The position numbers and the translations under genes were made by a program. Below are positions 1 to 9,221 of a stretch of 64,000 nucleotides of DNA, one piece after another. A model generated the notes under the pieces. The model was not told the DNA's origin and made no database searches. It saw only the letters and a program-made list of their open reading frames with translations. The first letter of the stretch is position 1, and every line of letters begins with the position of its first letter. Origin of the DNA: DATAXI01 sp963756185 (GTDB lineage: Bacteria; Verrucomicrobiota; Verrucomicrobiia; Chthoniobacterales; Chthoniobacteraceae); the NCBI GenBank assembly GCA_963756185.1, contig CAVWMS010000003.1:1-64000 (forward strand), read 5' to 3'.

Positions 1-263
1 TCAAACGCACTCACCAACGACCTGGACGTCGCCGAGGCGGCTTACGCGCAGGATGCCGCGGCAATGGCGACGCTCAAGGAATGGATGGCCGAGCAAAAGT
101 CTGCCGAGCAGGCCCGCGAAGCCGCCGACGCCGAGGCACCCGGTCAGCGGCGCCACAGCAGGTGCGGCGCTATGTCGTGACCACGCCGCCTGCGCCCAGC
201 GATCCCAATCCCCTGGACAAAGGCGCCTACCATCAGCAAAGCGCGTTTCCGGCAGGCTTCTAG
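1..263 (+). CDS. 3' end of an unidentified gene (partial, probable frameshift)
   Basis: The window opens inside a reading frame rich in Ala, Glu, Gln and Lys (around AEAAYAQDAAAMATLKEWM), which looks like a helical or coiled-coil C-terminal tail. That frame ends in a stop near 178. A single-base slip near 140-147 joins it smoothly to another frame reading QQVRRYVVTTPPAPSDPN and ending QQSAFPAGF at 261-263. I infer one gene with an indel, cut at its 5' side by the window edge. No family is recognised and no function is proposed. Confidence 0.4.
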   Translation, partial: KRTHQRPGRRRGGLRAGCRGNGDAQGMDGRAKVCRAGPRSRRRRGTRSAAPQQVRRYVVTTPPAPSDPNPLDKGAYHQQSAFPAGF

Positions 264-331
264 AGCTGTCGGTCGGCTTCGGGATTGGATGGGAATCGCT
301 GATTTTTCAAATTCGGCCGCCGAAGCTGGCA

Positions 332-372
332 CTTTTTTCAATCAGCAATCCGAGATCAGCAATCAGCAATTC
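332..372. repeat. AATCAGC-type tandem heptamer repeat
   Basis: This AT-rich stretch between the left-edge gene and the lyase repeats AATCAGCAATC and ATCAGCAATTC. The same style of unit recurs at the 22.7/23.2 kb inverted repeats and, as AAATYCG versions, near 17.4, 32.9 and 42.5 kb. It codes for nothing obvious. Confidence 0.55.
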
Positions 373-381
373 CCCACCGTC

Positions 382-3104
382 CTACGACCCCGTCACCTCC
401 ACGCTCATGAACAGCCGCGGCGCGCCATTCATCGGCACAGACGCCTGCACAGTCTGAATGGTCCCATTATCCGATAGGACCTGTTCGTCACTCCGCTGGT
501 GCTCCACGGGCCGCCGGGCGACGCCGACCATGGATAAGTGAAGGTGCAGGTGGTGAGCGCCGCATCGGCGCGCGTGTAAGTCAAAGTAAGATTCCCTCCC
601 TGGATCGCGGTCGTAATGGGCAGCACGCCGGACTTGGTTGGATTCAAGTCAAAGGCAAATTTCTCAATGTTGGGAATGCCGTCATTTGCCGGATCTGCAA
701 GGTCGGCGGCACTGCCGGAATTCTGGACGGTGCCGAAATATTGAAGGCGCCAGCTTTGGACAGGCGTGGCCGTGACGGTCACGGCAAAACTCCCGCTCGC
801 GCTCAGCAGCCCGTCATTCACGTTGAGCACCACCTCGGCGGAGCCAAGCTGATTGGACCCGGGCGTCACATCGACGCCGCGGCTCGCCCCGGTGCCGCTG
901 AGGACCAGGCTGGCCGATGGAAAGAGCACGGCGTTCGTGCAACTGGCGGTAATTACCAGTTCGTTGAGCGGAATCAGGTCATCGCCCACGGTAAATGCGA
1001 GCGCGCCGGTGGAAGTGCCGGCATCGATGTTTTGATTGGCGATGGAGGTCATGGTCGGCGGCCCGTGGACGAAAACATTGAACGAACTCGTGGAACTGGT
1101 GGTCCCGTCGGTTACCGTCACGCTCACGGTCCCCTGCCCGCTCTTGTTCGCGGCGGGAGTTACAGTTACCGATTCATTGCCCCCCACAACGGCCGGGCCG
1201 CTCACGTTGTCATAAGTGGAGGTCGAGAGCGGGCCGTTATTATCGTGGGCTGTACCGGCGAGGCCCTCGATCGGGCTCGAGTCGAGATTGACCGTCACGG
1301 TGCCGCCGCAGGCTGTCCAAGTGCCGGGAGTGCCGTTGTTATCCAGTGCATAGTAACCGGAAAAGTTACTGCCGCTTTCGACCAGTTTCACCCAGCATGG
1401 CGCGGCGACAGTCGCGATGTCCGCGCTTTGCGCCGCGCTGCCTCCGTCCGCGGAACGATACTGGAACGCGACGCCGTTCGAGGCGCTGACCAGCATGAAG
1501 GCATAGGCCGCGTTGGCGTTCGTGCTCGACCGCATCATGACACCGCCTTTGGACCAGACGTTGATGGGCTCGATGCTGGTCACCCGCGCCACGAGCTGCC
1601 CGTTGCTCCCGGACATCGGCTGGTAGATGTACTGAAAGGCGTCCGCGGTCCCGTAAATATCAGCCCCGCTCGCATCGATGGTGAAAATATCCCCCGGCGT
1701 ACCGTTACCGGTACTTGCAACGGACCCAACGTCCGTATTGCTCCAGGGACTGCTCGCGCTCGCCACCACGATGCCACTCGCCGGTAGCAGCGCCGGGTTC
1801 GAAGAGGTCGCGGTGACAACCAGAACCGGATTGGGTGCGACGGGCACGGGGTTTGCCGTACCGGTGATAAACAGGTTCGGATTCGGCTCAACGGTCGTGG
1901 TGTCGAACGCAATGGCGCTCGTCGAATTGTTGATATTGATGACGCGGTTATTCGCCGGTGAAATGTTGGGTGGAATATCGAGCCAATACTCCTGGTTGGC
2001 GCCGCTCGCACCGAACTGGTCGTACTGTTTGCCGTCGGCCGTGCTGCCTCCCGGATCATCGAGTCCCAGGCCGCTGTTCGCATTGATCAGGTAAAAGAGG
2101 CCGTCTCCGCTCCCCACCGGCTTGAACATCCATTGCTGACTGGTAGTGCCGCTGTACGTTGTCTGGTCGATTAGGGCCTCGGAGGCAGTCGAGGAGTTGA
2201 CCACATCCATGGCCATGCCGCTGGATGCGTTGATGACGTTGAAGTAAGGGCTCGACCCGGTGCTGGCTGGGATGAATTGCCACAGCGCGGCGGGATTGGT
2301 GAACGGAGACTGGTACACGGGTGAACCGCTGACGGCTGACGTTGATGAGACCTGGATGGCGAGGTTGCTCTTGGCGCTGTCGATGCCCGCATAGCCGAGC
2401 ACACTGCTACCCTCGGTGCCGGATGTCTCCCAGATGTGGACCTGCTGGATGTAGTTTTCCCCCCACAAACTCATGTTGTCCTGCCCATAAACGCCGCACT
2501 TGAAATAGAAATCGCCGGCGCCATTGTCCTGCTGGCTCCAAACGAGGCGCCCGTCGATCCAGGCCGTGATGGCATGGGTGACCATGTTGTGATCCACGTC
2601 TACCTGGAACCACTTGCCGTCGAGATTGTTGGCCAGTTCCGTGCCATCGTAGTCATGCACCGAGCCGCCATCGCTGCTGTACCAGAAGATCATGAAGGTA
2701 GTCGACCCGTAAGTGGGCGATTGGGCGTCGCCGGTGTGAATTTGGAAGATGCAATAAGCGTCGGTTTCCGTTCCCACCAGCATCAGCGCCTGAAATAGAT
2801 TTTCCCCGGAAGTGTAATCGGGTGTGAAGCGCATCTCAGTGCGAGGCTTGGTGGTATCGCCTTCTGAGAAAGGTTCGTCGGTGTTGGAAACCAGGCAATG
2901 ATAGATGCCGTTGCTGTCCGTATAACGCTCGCTGACGGGCAAATTATAAGGCGATTGTACGTTGAAATCGCCCGGCTGCGGCGCCCATACCGTATTCCCG
3001 ATCTGCGCAAATGCCGGCGAAGCCACGCCGCACGCAAGCAGGGCGAAGAGAAACAACCACAGCCGTCTGGGGATCTTCGTTTTGATGGGGCCTTGCCCGG
3101 GCAT
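382..3104 (-). CDS. Secreted PL7-like alginate lyase with ricin-type lectin and Ig-like domains (frameshift near 3' end)
   Basis: This is predicted to be an exported enzyme that cleaves alginate or a related uronate polysaccharide by beta-elimination. After a signal peptide (LWLFLFALLACGVASPAFA), the N-terminal ~200 residues carry the three hallmarks of polysaccharide lyase family 7: RTEMR, QIH and YFKCGVYGQ. A ricin-type beta-trefoil follows (LWQF, SQQWMF), then a LamG/jellyroll-like region, Ig/cadherin-like repeats, and a C-terminal domain starting WRLQYFGTVQ with DPANDGIPNIEKFAFDLNP. The ATG at 3104 is preferred because GGAG lies 5 nt upstream. The uncorrected frame stops at 429. A single-base indel near 494 restores a natural end (NGTIQTVQASVPMNGAPRLF, then MSVEVTGS) at 382. 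The enzyme family is well supported; the substrate is inferred. Confidence 0.75.
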
Positions 3105-3268
3105 GCCGTCTCCGGCGCGCCCTGTTTGGGTGGCAACAGCCGCCATACTACCCCAATTGGCAGACTGGTCAAGCCAGCCCCGCCCGCGAGAGGCCCTGCC
3201 AAATTAAGCCGGCGCACCCCAATCCTGCGGTTGCCCGATCCAAAAAACTCGTTCAAGCTGCCGCTTTT

Positions 3269-4492
3269 ATGAGTCGTTTGGAAGGCAAAGTATTAGTCGC
3301 ACAGGGCGGTGGTCCCACCGCTGTCATCAACCAGAGCGTCGTCGGGGTCACCCTCGAGGCCCGCAAATTCACCCAGGTCAAGGCCGTTTACGGCGCCATC
3401 CATGGGGTGCGCGGCATCCTGAATGAGGACTTCATCGACCTCACCCGGGAGACCACCCACAACCTCGAACGCGTCGCCGACACCCCCTCCTCGGCGCTCC
3501 TCTCGACCCGGGACAAGCCGGACCAGGAGTATTGCGCCCGCATGTTCAAGGTGATGCAAAAGCACGACATCCGCTACTTTTTCTATGTCGGCGGCAATGA
3601 TTCCGCCGATACGGTGCGCATCATCAATGAGCAGGCGGAAGCGACCGGCTACGATTTTCGCGCCATCCACATCCCGAAGACCGTGGATAACGACCTGGTG
3701 GTCAATGACCACTGCCCCGGCTATGGCTCGGCGGCCCGTTTCGTGGCGCAGGCGTTCATGGGGTTGAACCTGGACAATCGCGCGCTGCCCGGTGTGCTGG
3801 TGGGCGTGATCATGGGGCGGCATGCCGGCTTCCTCACCGCCGCCAGCGTGCTGGCGCGCAAGTATTTCGAGGAGGGGCCGCATTTGATTTACCTGCCGGA
3901 GCGCCGCTTCTCGAACGACCGGTTCCTCGCCGACGTGGACCGCGTTTACCGCGCGAACGGGCGCTGCGTCATCGCGGTATCCGAGGGGGTCCAGGATGAA
4001 TCAGGCACACCCGTGATCGTGTCGCTGCGGGGCAAGGAAGAGCACGACGCGCACGGCAACGTGCAGCTCTCCGGCACCGGCATCCTGGGCGACCTGCTGG
4101 CGGACCTGGTGCGCGATAATCTAAAGATCAAGCGCGTGCGCGCCGACACCTTTGGCTACCTGCAGCGCTCGTTCATGGGCGTGGTCTCGGACCGCGACGC
4201 CCATGAGGCGCGCGAGCTGGGGGAGATCGCCGTTCAATACGCGATGTGGGACAACGTCAACGGATCGCTGGTGATCCGCCGGCCGGTGCTCAATTACAGC
4301 GTCAGTTACGGCCTGGTCCCTCTCAACGAGGTCGCGGGCAAGACGCGGACGATGCCGGACGAATTCATCAACGCGGAGGGCAACGGAGTCACTGAAGAGT
4401 TCTCCCACTATTGCCGCCCGTTGATGGGATCGGGTTTCCCGGAGTCGCATCGCCTTCGCGCACCCGTGGTGCCGAAGATCAAGGAGACTTAG
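3269..4492 (+). CDS. pfp: Pyrophosphate-dependent 6-phosphofructokinase
   Basis: It phosphorylates fructose 6-phosphate to fructose 1,6-bisphosphate in glycolysis, probably using PPi. The 407-residue protein has the phosphate-binding AQGGGPTAVIN loop at its start, FYVGGNDSADT where ATP enzymes have GGDGS, and PKTVDNDL, where Lys replaces the Gly of the ATP-type PGTIDND. MGRHAGFLTA is also present. Both the D in GGND and the K in PKTVDND are the substitutions linked to PPi use. The length fits short single-domain PPi-PFKs. Transcription runs toward the glycosidase-like gene, and the two 3' ends overlap by 4 nt. No strong Shine-Dalgarno is visible before the chosen ATG. Confidence 0.85.
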   Translation: MSRLEGKVLVAQGGGPTAVINQSVVGVTLEARKFTQVKAVYGAIHGVRGILNEDFIDLTRETTHNLERVADTPSSALLSTRDKPDQEYCARMFKVMQKHDIRYFFYVGGNDSADTVRIINEQAEATGYDFRAIHIPKTVDNDLVVNDHCPGYGSAARFVAQAFMGLNLDNRALPGVLVGVIMGRHAGFLTAASVLARKYFEEGPHLIYLPERRFSNDRFLADVDRVYRANGRCVIAVSEGVQDESGTPVIVSLRGKEEHDAHGNVQLSGTGILGDLLADLVRDNLKIKRVRADTFGYLQRSFMGVVSDRDAHEARELGEIAVQYAMWDNVNGSLVIRRPVLNYSVSYGLVPLNEVAGKTRTMPDEFINAEGNGVTEEFSHYCRPLMGSGFPESHRLRAPVVPKIKET

Positions 4493-6015
4493 TTCGAGAC
4501 TTCCACGCTTGCCATCCCGGCGGCGCCGACTGAGACCCGGACGGACGAAATGATTCGTCCGGAGCTGTCCGTCTCCATTTTAGCCGGGGATAGGTGGCCG
4601 TTGACCACGAGCTTCGGGTGGCTGCCGTAAAACATGGCGCGCCAGATCAATGCCGGCCCGGTCTCGTTGGTCAACGTGGTCTTACCGGGACCGTCGTGGC
4701 GAATGGTAACCAAGTTGTCCCGGATCGGCAGGTTGCGAAGCTCCGCCCAGTCGATCTTTGTGCCGAGGCCCGAAAGCGTGCGGACTGTAACTTCCACCCA
4801 ATCGCCCTTCACCGCGGAAAGCAACGGGGAGCTGAACTCGAGCCGGATGCCCATCGGGCCGGTGACAATATCGCCGATCTTGCTGAAGGAGACTTCCGGG
4901 TATTCCAGCCGTGCATGGCTCATGTCCATCAGGCGGTCGTTCGCGGCATCGGCATCCTTCGGCGCGGCAAAGCTTCCCGGGTCGGAAAGGACGTCGGTGC
5001 GCCAATCGAGCGAGGAATTTCTTTGCTCCGACGTCCCGCTCTCCTCGAGTTGATAGTTCTGGTCCAGCCGCGAAAAAAAGCAGTTATGCGCCTTGTCCCA
5101 CCATTTCGTCGTAAGCAGATTCTCAACGGCGGACGCCTTGTCGAGATAGCTTTGCGCAAGGTCCGCATTCTGCCGCGCCTGCTGGATATGCGCGTAGGCC
5201 AGATAGGCGGCGCGCTGCGTGGCCAGCAGGTCGAAACCGAGCACATAAGTATGATCGTGCTCGTCATAACCTGGAATGCCGCGATTCTTCGGGAATTTCG
5301 CGTTCGGATCGAGAATGCCGCGAACGTTCAGCAGGCGGGGCCGTGTCATCACCTGGTCGGTGCCCAGGCCCCAGCGCTCGACATAATCATTTACCGTCCG
5401 GTCGTAGAAATTCAAAAAGACCGGGTCTTCCACATAGGCGGGGTCGCCGCTCCAGACATACATCCGGTAGCAACAATCGAGCAGGTCGAAGTTGGACGGC
5501 AGGTTATACCAAAATGATGCATCGTTCTGGTAATCGACTGGCGCGGGCTGGTTGAATCGGTCGATCTCCCAGTAGCTGCACCAATCCCTCGAATCGGAGA
5601 TATCCCGGGCGAAATGGCGCAGCATGTTCAAATTGAACCGGGCCAATCCCAGGGCTTGCGCGCCGAGCGCCTGGTGGCAGGTGTCGCGGATGCAAAAACC
5701 TTCGCGCCCCGGCTCGACCGCCTCACACCACGGGCCGACCGGATCTCCGCTGTCGAACGCATACGCCATCGCCTGGCTCTTCGCCCAGTTGAAGACATCG
5801 ACCAGTTGCTTGCTCGACGAATCGAATTCCAGCTTCGATGGCAGCCGCGCCGTCCCCGGAGCCAGTTGGCTGAATCCGGTTACCAAATCCGCTTTCGGCG
5901 GCTTGGGCGAAGGCTCAGGACTGGAACTGTCCGCGTCTTGCAGGCCAAATGCCGCGGCAACGAGGAAAAGAACGGTGGGGAATAGTTTCCCTAAGTAAGA
6001 CTTATACAGCGGCAT
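4489..6015 (-). CDS. Secreted six-hairpin glycosidase-like protein
   Basis: The 508-residue protein begins with a signal peptide (LGKLFPTVLFLVAAAFGLQ) and continues into a helix-rich region typical of (alpha/alpha)6-barrel glycosidases. Visible signatures are FCIRDTCHQALGAQALGLA, FWYNLPSNFDLLDCCYRMY and repeated WW/WD-containing helices, followed by a beta-rich C-terminal domain. It probably acts on an extracytoplasmic carbohydrate; I cannot name the family or substrate. It overlaps the 3' end of the pqqD-pqqE fusion by 14 nt on the same strand, so it is probably the last gene of the PQQ operon. That could be coincidental read-through or could tie sugar release to PQQ-dependent oxidation of the product. 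Confidence 0.55.
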   Translation of the reverse strand: MPLYKSYLGKLFPTVLFLVAAAFGLQDADSSSPEPSPKPPKADLVTGFSQLAPGTARLPSKLEFDSSSKQLVDVFNWAKSQAMAYAFDSGDPVGPWCEAVEPGREGFCIRDTCHQALGAQALGLARFNLNMLRHFARDISDSRDWCSYWEIDRFNQPAPVDYQNDASFWYNLPSNFDLLDCCYRMYVWSGDPAYVEDPVFLNFYDRTVNDYVERWGLGTDQVMTRPRLLNVRGILDPNAKFPKNRGIPGYDEHDHTYVLGFDLLATQRAAYLAYAHIQQARQNADLAQSYLDKASAVENLLTTKWWDKAHNCFFSRLDQNYQLEESGTSEQRNSSLDWRTDVLSDPGSFAAPKDADAANDRLMDMSHARLEYPEVSFSKIGDIVTGPMGIRLEFSSPLLSAVKGDWVEVTVRTLSGLGTKIDWAELRNLPIRDNLVTIRHDGPGKTTLTNETGPALIWRAMFYGSHPKLVVNGHLSPAKMETDSSGRIISSVRVSVGAAGMASVEVSN

Positions 6016-7432
6016 TCGGGGATAGCTTCACCGGCGGGTTCTCGCGCTTGTGCCACTCTCCCGGGGCCGCCGCTTCTGCTTCGGCGAGGATCCGGTCGAT
6101 GATCGCGCGGTCGGGGGAAAGCGTGCATACGGGGTCGGTGGCGGCGGCATTGCCAGTGAGCAGCGCAGCCTGGCAACGGCAGCCGCCGAAGTCGATTTCT
6201 CTTTGCGGGCAATCGCGGCAGGGCGCCGGCATCCACTCGGTCCCGCGGAACCGGTTGAAGCTTTCCGACTCATTCCAAATCCAATCCAGCGAACGCTCCC
6301 GCACACTGTCAAAACGCAAGCCGGGAATGCCCGAGGCCGTCGGGCATGGCAATACTTCGCCCGCCGGATTCACCGTCATGTATCTTCGTCCCCAGCCTTG
6401 CATGCACGGCTTCGGGCGCGTCTCGTACATATCCGGGAGCACATAGTAAATGTCCATCCGCCCGGCCAGGCGCTGCTTTTCGGCAAGCGCGATTTCCCTC
6501 GCCGCGACGGCTTGCTCCCGCGTCGGCAGGAGGCTGGCGCGATTGAGAAACCCCCAGCCGTAATACTGGACGTTGGCAAGCTCAAGTCGTTCCGCGCCAA
6601 GCTGTTCCGCCAGTGCAATGATCCGGTCCAGCCGCGAGATATTCGCGCGGTGCAACACCGCGTTCAGGCTCAGCGCGAGCCCGCTCTCGCGGATCATCCG
6701 CGCCACGCGAAGCTTGATTTCATGCGCCTTCGTGCCGGCCACCCGGTCCGCCAGTTCCGCTTCATCGGATTGATAACTTAGCTGCACCGATTCCAGCCCC
6801 GCGTCGCGCAATTCGTGGATCCGGCGCTCGTCCAATCCGATGCCGCTGGTGATCAAGTTTGGATAAAGGCCCGCTTCCGCGGCCGATTTTGTAAGTTCGG
6901 TCAGGTCCGCGCGCGCCAATGGCTCGCCACCCGACAAGGCTATATGGAATATCCCGAGCGCCGCCGCCTCATCGAACACGCGGCGCCACTCATCCGTCGA
7001 GAGTTCCCCCTCGGGATAACGCACCGGGTTCGAGCAATAAGGACAATGGAGCGGGCAGCGGTAAGTCAATTCCGCCAGCAAGACCAATGGGCGATGCCCG
7101 GCACGCGGCGCCTCGCTGCCCGGCGCCGGTCGAATGTTTCTATATGGGCTGCGGGCTTCCAAATCGGCACTTACCAGGCCGCGCGCCTGCAACTCCTGTA
7201 ACTCATCCAACACGGCGGCACTTATCTCCCCGGGCTCGGCCTCGTATTCGGCCACCAGTGACTCGATGATTTCCGACACCCTCCTCTTGCCGTCGCACCG
7301 GGAGAGAATCGCCTCGGCTTCGCCGTTCAGCGCCAGCATTTCCTCGGGAAAGACCAGTACCGGTTCGCCGGTAATCACGTCCGTTTGCAAATAGACGTGC
7401 GGCGCCAGCGCGGGCCTGCTGTCGGCATTCAT
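6002..7432 (-). CDS. pqqE: PqqD-PqqE fusion: peptide chaperone plus radical SAM PQQ synthase
   Basis: PqqE uses a 4Fe-4S cluster and S-adenosylmethionine to cross-link the Glu and Tyr of PqqA, the first committed step of PQQ synthesis; PqqD presents the peptide. In this 476-residue protein, residues ~1-95 form a PqqD-like winged helix (PHVYLQTDVITGEPVLVFPE ... LNGEAEAIL). Residues from ~115 form the radical SAM domain with CPLHCPYC and the SGGEPL motif. The C-terminus has SPASM-type cysteines (CMQGWG, CRDCPQREIDFGGCRC). PqqE alone is usually about 360-390 residues, so the extra N-terminus is a genuine fused PqqD. It starts inside the stop of pqqC (4-nt overlap), indicating translational coupling. 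Confidence 0.93.
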   Translation of the reverse strand: MNADSRPALAPHVYLQTDVITGEPVLVFPEEMLALNGEAEAILSRCDGKRRVSEIIESLVAEYEAEPGEISAAVLDELQELQARGLVSADLEARSPYRNIRPAPGSEAPRAGHRPLVLLAELTYRCPLHCPYCSNPVRYPEGELSTDEWRRVFDEAAALGIFHIALSGGEPLARADLTELTKSAAEAGLYPNLITSGIGLDERRIHELRDAGLESVQLSYQSDEAELADRVAGTKAHEIKLRVARMIRESGLALSLNAVLHRANISRLDRIIALAEQLGAERLELANVQYYGWGFLNRASLLPTREQAVAAREIALAEKQRLAGRMDIYYVLPDMYETRPKPCMQGWGRRYMTVNPAGEVLPCPTASGIPGLRFDSVRERSLDWIWNESESFNRFRGTEWMPAPCRDCPQREIDFGGCRCQAALLTGNAAATDPVCTLSPDRAIIDRILAEAEAAAPGEWHKRENPPVKLSPNAAV

Positions 7433-8142
7433 GGCGTCCTGGCCGCGGGGGTGTAACGGCGGGCAACCGCATCAAGCAGCGCCCAGAGCAGATTGCATTT
7501 GAAGATCAACGCGCCGACGGCGGCCTTTTGCAGGTCGAGCGTGTTGCAATGCTTCAAGGTAAGATCGAGCGCCTCACCCGAGTCCCGCGGCGCCTGGTAA
7601 AGCCGACGGCGGAAGTAATCCAAACCCGCCGGATCAATCCACTTATAATGCCGCTCGAACGCATCGAGCCGCTTCGCCATCAGGTTCGGGACGAACATTT
7701 CCGTAAGTGAAGAGGCCACCGCGACCGGCCATGGCTGCGTGCGCGCAAACGCCACATAGGCGTCCACCGCGGAACGCACACCTGGTTCTATGTCGCGTCC
7801 ATCGAGCATCGCCTCGCGCGATGCGCCGCACGCCTCCCCCAGCCGCAGCCACGCCTCGATGCCGCCCTCTTCTCCCGGCAGGCCATCGTGGTCCGTAATG
7901 CGATGCAGCCAGAGCCGGCGCACCTCGCGCAACGGGATATTGGAAATGATCGCCGCATCCTTTTGCGGAATGCTGCGCTGATAGTAAAAGCGATTGATGA
8001 CCCAGCCGGTCACCGCCTCCCGCGGCAGCGCGCCCTCGTTCATCAACTCATGAAACGGATGTTTGTCATGATAGGCGCGCTCCCCCACTTCGCGCAGCCG
8101 CGCCTCGAAGGTTCCCGCATCCCATGGCGTCGATACATTCAT
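7429..8142 (-). CDS. pqqC: Pyrroloquinoline-quinone synthase PqqC
   Basis: PqqC performs the final ring closure and eight-electron oxidation that gives PQQ, using oxygen without a metal cofactor. The 237-residue protein matches family length and shows characteristic stretches: YHDKHPFHELMNEGAL, GWVINRFYYQRSIPQKDA, ITDHDG and FKCNLLWALLDAV near the end. It overlaps pqqB by 4 nt upstream and the pqqD-pqqE fusion by 4 nt downstream, so the three are almost certainly one transcript. Confidence 0.95.
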   Translation of the reverse strand: MNVSTPWDAGTFEARLREVGERAYHDKHPFHELMNEGALPREAVTGWVINRFYYQRSIPQKDAAIISNIPLREVRRLWLHRITDHDGLPGEEGGIEAWLRLGEACGASREAMLDGRDIEPGVRSAVDAYVAFARTQPWPVAVASSLTEMFVPNLMAKRLDAFERHYKWIDPAGLDYFRRRLYQAPRDSGEALDLTLKHCNTLDLQKAAVGALIFKCNLLWALLDAVARRYTPAARTP

Positions 8143-9026
8143 AACTCAAACTCCAGGCCATCATAACCGACAATCATCCCCGCTTTCTCGGCTTCCGCGC
8201 GCTCCACGCTTTCGGGGGCGAGGATGGGATTGGTGTTATTGATATGAAAATATACCTTGTGCCGCGCGGGCGATTTCCCCAGCCGCTCGAGGCTGCCTCC
8301 CTGGATCGGCAAATGTCCCATCTCCTCCGCCATGCGCGCCCCTTCCCGCACACGGCGCAGTTCGTCGCCGGACCAGAACGTGCCGTCAAAAAGCACAACG
8401 TCGGAACCATCCAGCGCCTCCATAAGTTCCGGGGTAAGTGCGCTCACATCCGGCGCCGCCAGCAGCCGTGCCCCGGTGTTTTCATCCTTGATCTGATAGG
8501 CGACGCTGTGTCCCGTGGAATGCGCCGCGCGTTGGGCCATGTAAGGTGGCTGCGCTCCGAGCAGGAATATGGCCCGCGCCGTGAGCCCGTTTGCGCCCTC
8601 CAGTTCCATTGGCTCGCCGCCTGGCTCCCGCCAGTTCACGCCGCAAAACGCACCGAGCATTTGCGCGATGCCACACGCCCCGAGGCTCTCCCGCACCGCC
8701 GCCGTCGCATATACAATCAACGGCGGCCCTTCACGCAGCAAAGCCAATCCGAGGACGTGATCCAGGTCCCCGTTGGTCAGCAATACCCCGGCAATGCGGC
8801 TCTCGCGTTTGTGCCGCGGATGCAAAGGGGGAAAAGCATTCATTTGCGCGCCCAAATCGGGCGAGGCGTTGATCAAAAACCACCGTTCCCCGTCCGCGCT
8901 GAGCGCCACTCCGGATTGCGTCCTGGCCGGCAAAGTGCCTGCGCGCGCCGCTTCGCAATTACCACATCCGCAATTCCACTGCGGCACACCACCACCGGCG
9001 GCAGTGCCCAGCAGACGAATGCGAAT
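8139..9026 (-). CDS. pqqB: PQQ biosynthesis protein PqqB, probably starting at an ATT codon
   Basis: PqqB is a metallo-beta-lactamase-fold iron hydroxylase that acts on the diamino-acid intermediate of PQQ synthesis. Family motifs are PQWNCGCGNC, the NASPDLGAQM segment, LTNGDLDHVLGL and the FHINNTNPIL C-terminal motif. The first in-frame ATG/GTG is the GTG at 8987, which would delete the conserved N-terminus. Reading upstream gives RIRLLGTAAGGGVPQWNC, exactly the expected PqqB beginning, but an in-frame TGA lies just before it, and the only candidate starts are ATT (9024-9026), a second ATT or CTG. A strong GGGAGGGA Shine-Dalgarno sits 5-6 nt before the first ATT, so I place the start there (295 residues). 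Confidence 0.88.
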   Translation of the reverse strand: MRIRLLGTAAGGGVPQWNCGCGNCEAARAGTLPARTQSGVALSADGERWFLINASPDLGAQMNAFPPLHPRHKRESRIAGVLLTNGDLDHVLGLALLREGPPLIVYATAAVRESLGACGIAQMLGAFCGVNWREPGGEPMELEGANGLTARAIFLLGAQPPYMAQRAAHSTGHSVAYQIKDENTGARLLAAPDVSALTPELMEALDGSDVVLFDGTFWSGDELRRVREGARMAEEMGHLPIQGGSLERLGKSPARHKVYFHINNTNPILAPESVERAEAEKAGMIVGYDGLEFEL

Positions 9027-9061
9027 GGCTCCCTCCCGTCAGCTCAATCCGCCCGCGCCTT

Positions 9062-9157
9062 TTACACTGCACCCGCGTAGCAGGTGCATTCGAAAAAGAT
9101 GGGGATCGGCTTGTAGGACGGCTTGTTCCACTTCTTGGGGCTGTTGGACTTGTTCAT
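9062..9157 (-). CDS. pqqA: PQQ precursor peptide PqqA (31 residues)
   Basis: This short gene encodes the peptide whose Glu and Tyr side chains become PQQ. The 31 residues begin MNKSNSPKKWNKPSYKPIPI and end FFECTCYAGAV. Glu23 and Tyr27 are separated by three residues, the spacing required by PqqE, and the W-N-K-P-x-Y stretch resembles the PqqA leader region. A cysteine follows the Glu and another precedes the Tyr (E-C-T-C-Y), which is not usual in the PqqA sequences I know. It lies 35 nt upstream of the pqqB start in the same orientation and heads the operon. A GGAAGGA stretch lies upstream but is rather distant. Confidence 0.9.
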   Translation of the reverse strand: MNKSNSPKKWNKPSYKPIPIFFECTCYAGAV

Positions 9158-9181
9158 AGTGAGGATCGCTATTTCCTTCCA

Positions 9182-9210
9182 TTTTTAGCAGCGAATTGAC
9201 AGCTTGGCAA
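9182..9210 (-). promoter_or_regulatory. Candidate pqq operon promoter
   Basis: On the minus strand, TTGCCA (9205-9210) and TAAAAA (9182-9187) are separated by 17 nt, giving a plausible sigma-70-like promoter just upstream of pqqA. It lies in the short divergent gap shared with the TonB receptor. The assignment is by pattern only. Confidence 0.35.
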
Positions 9211-9221
9211 AGCAAAAATGT

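Noticed and set aside
741..1787. Long plus-strand open frame over the lyase
   Set aside because: It is a shadow of the minus-strand PL7-like gene: no family motif, skewed composition and no ribosome site.
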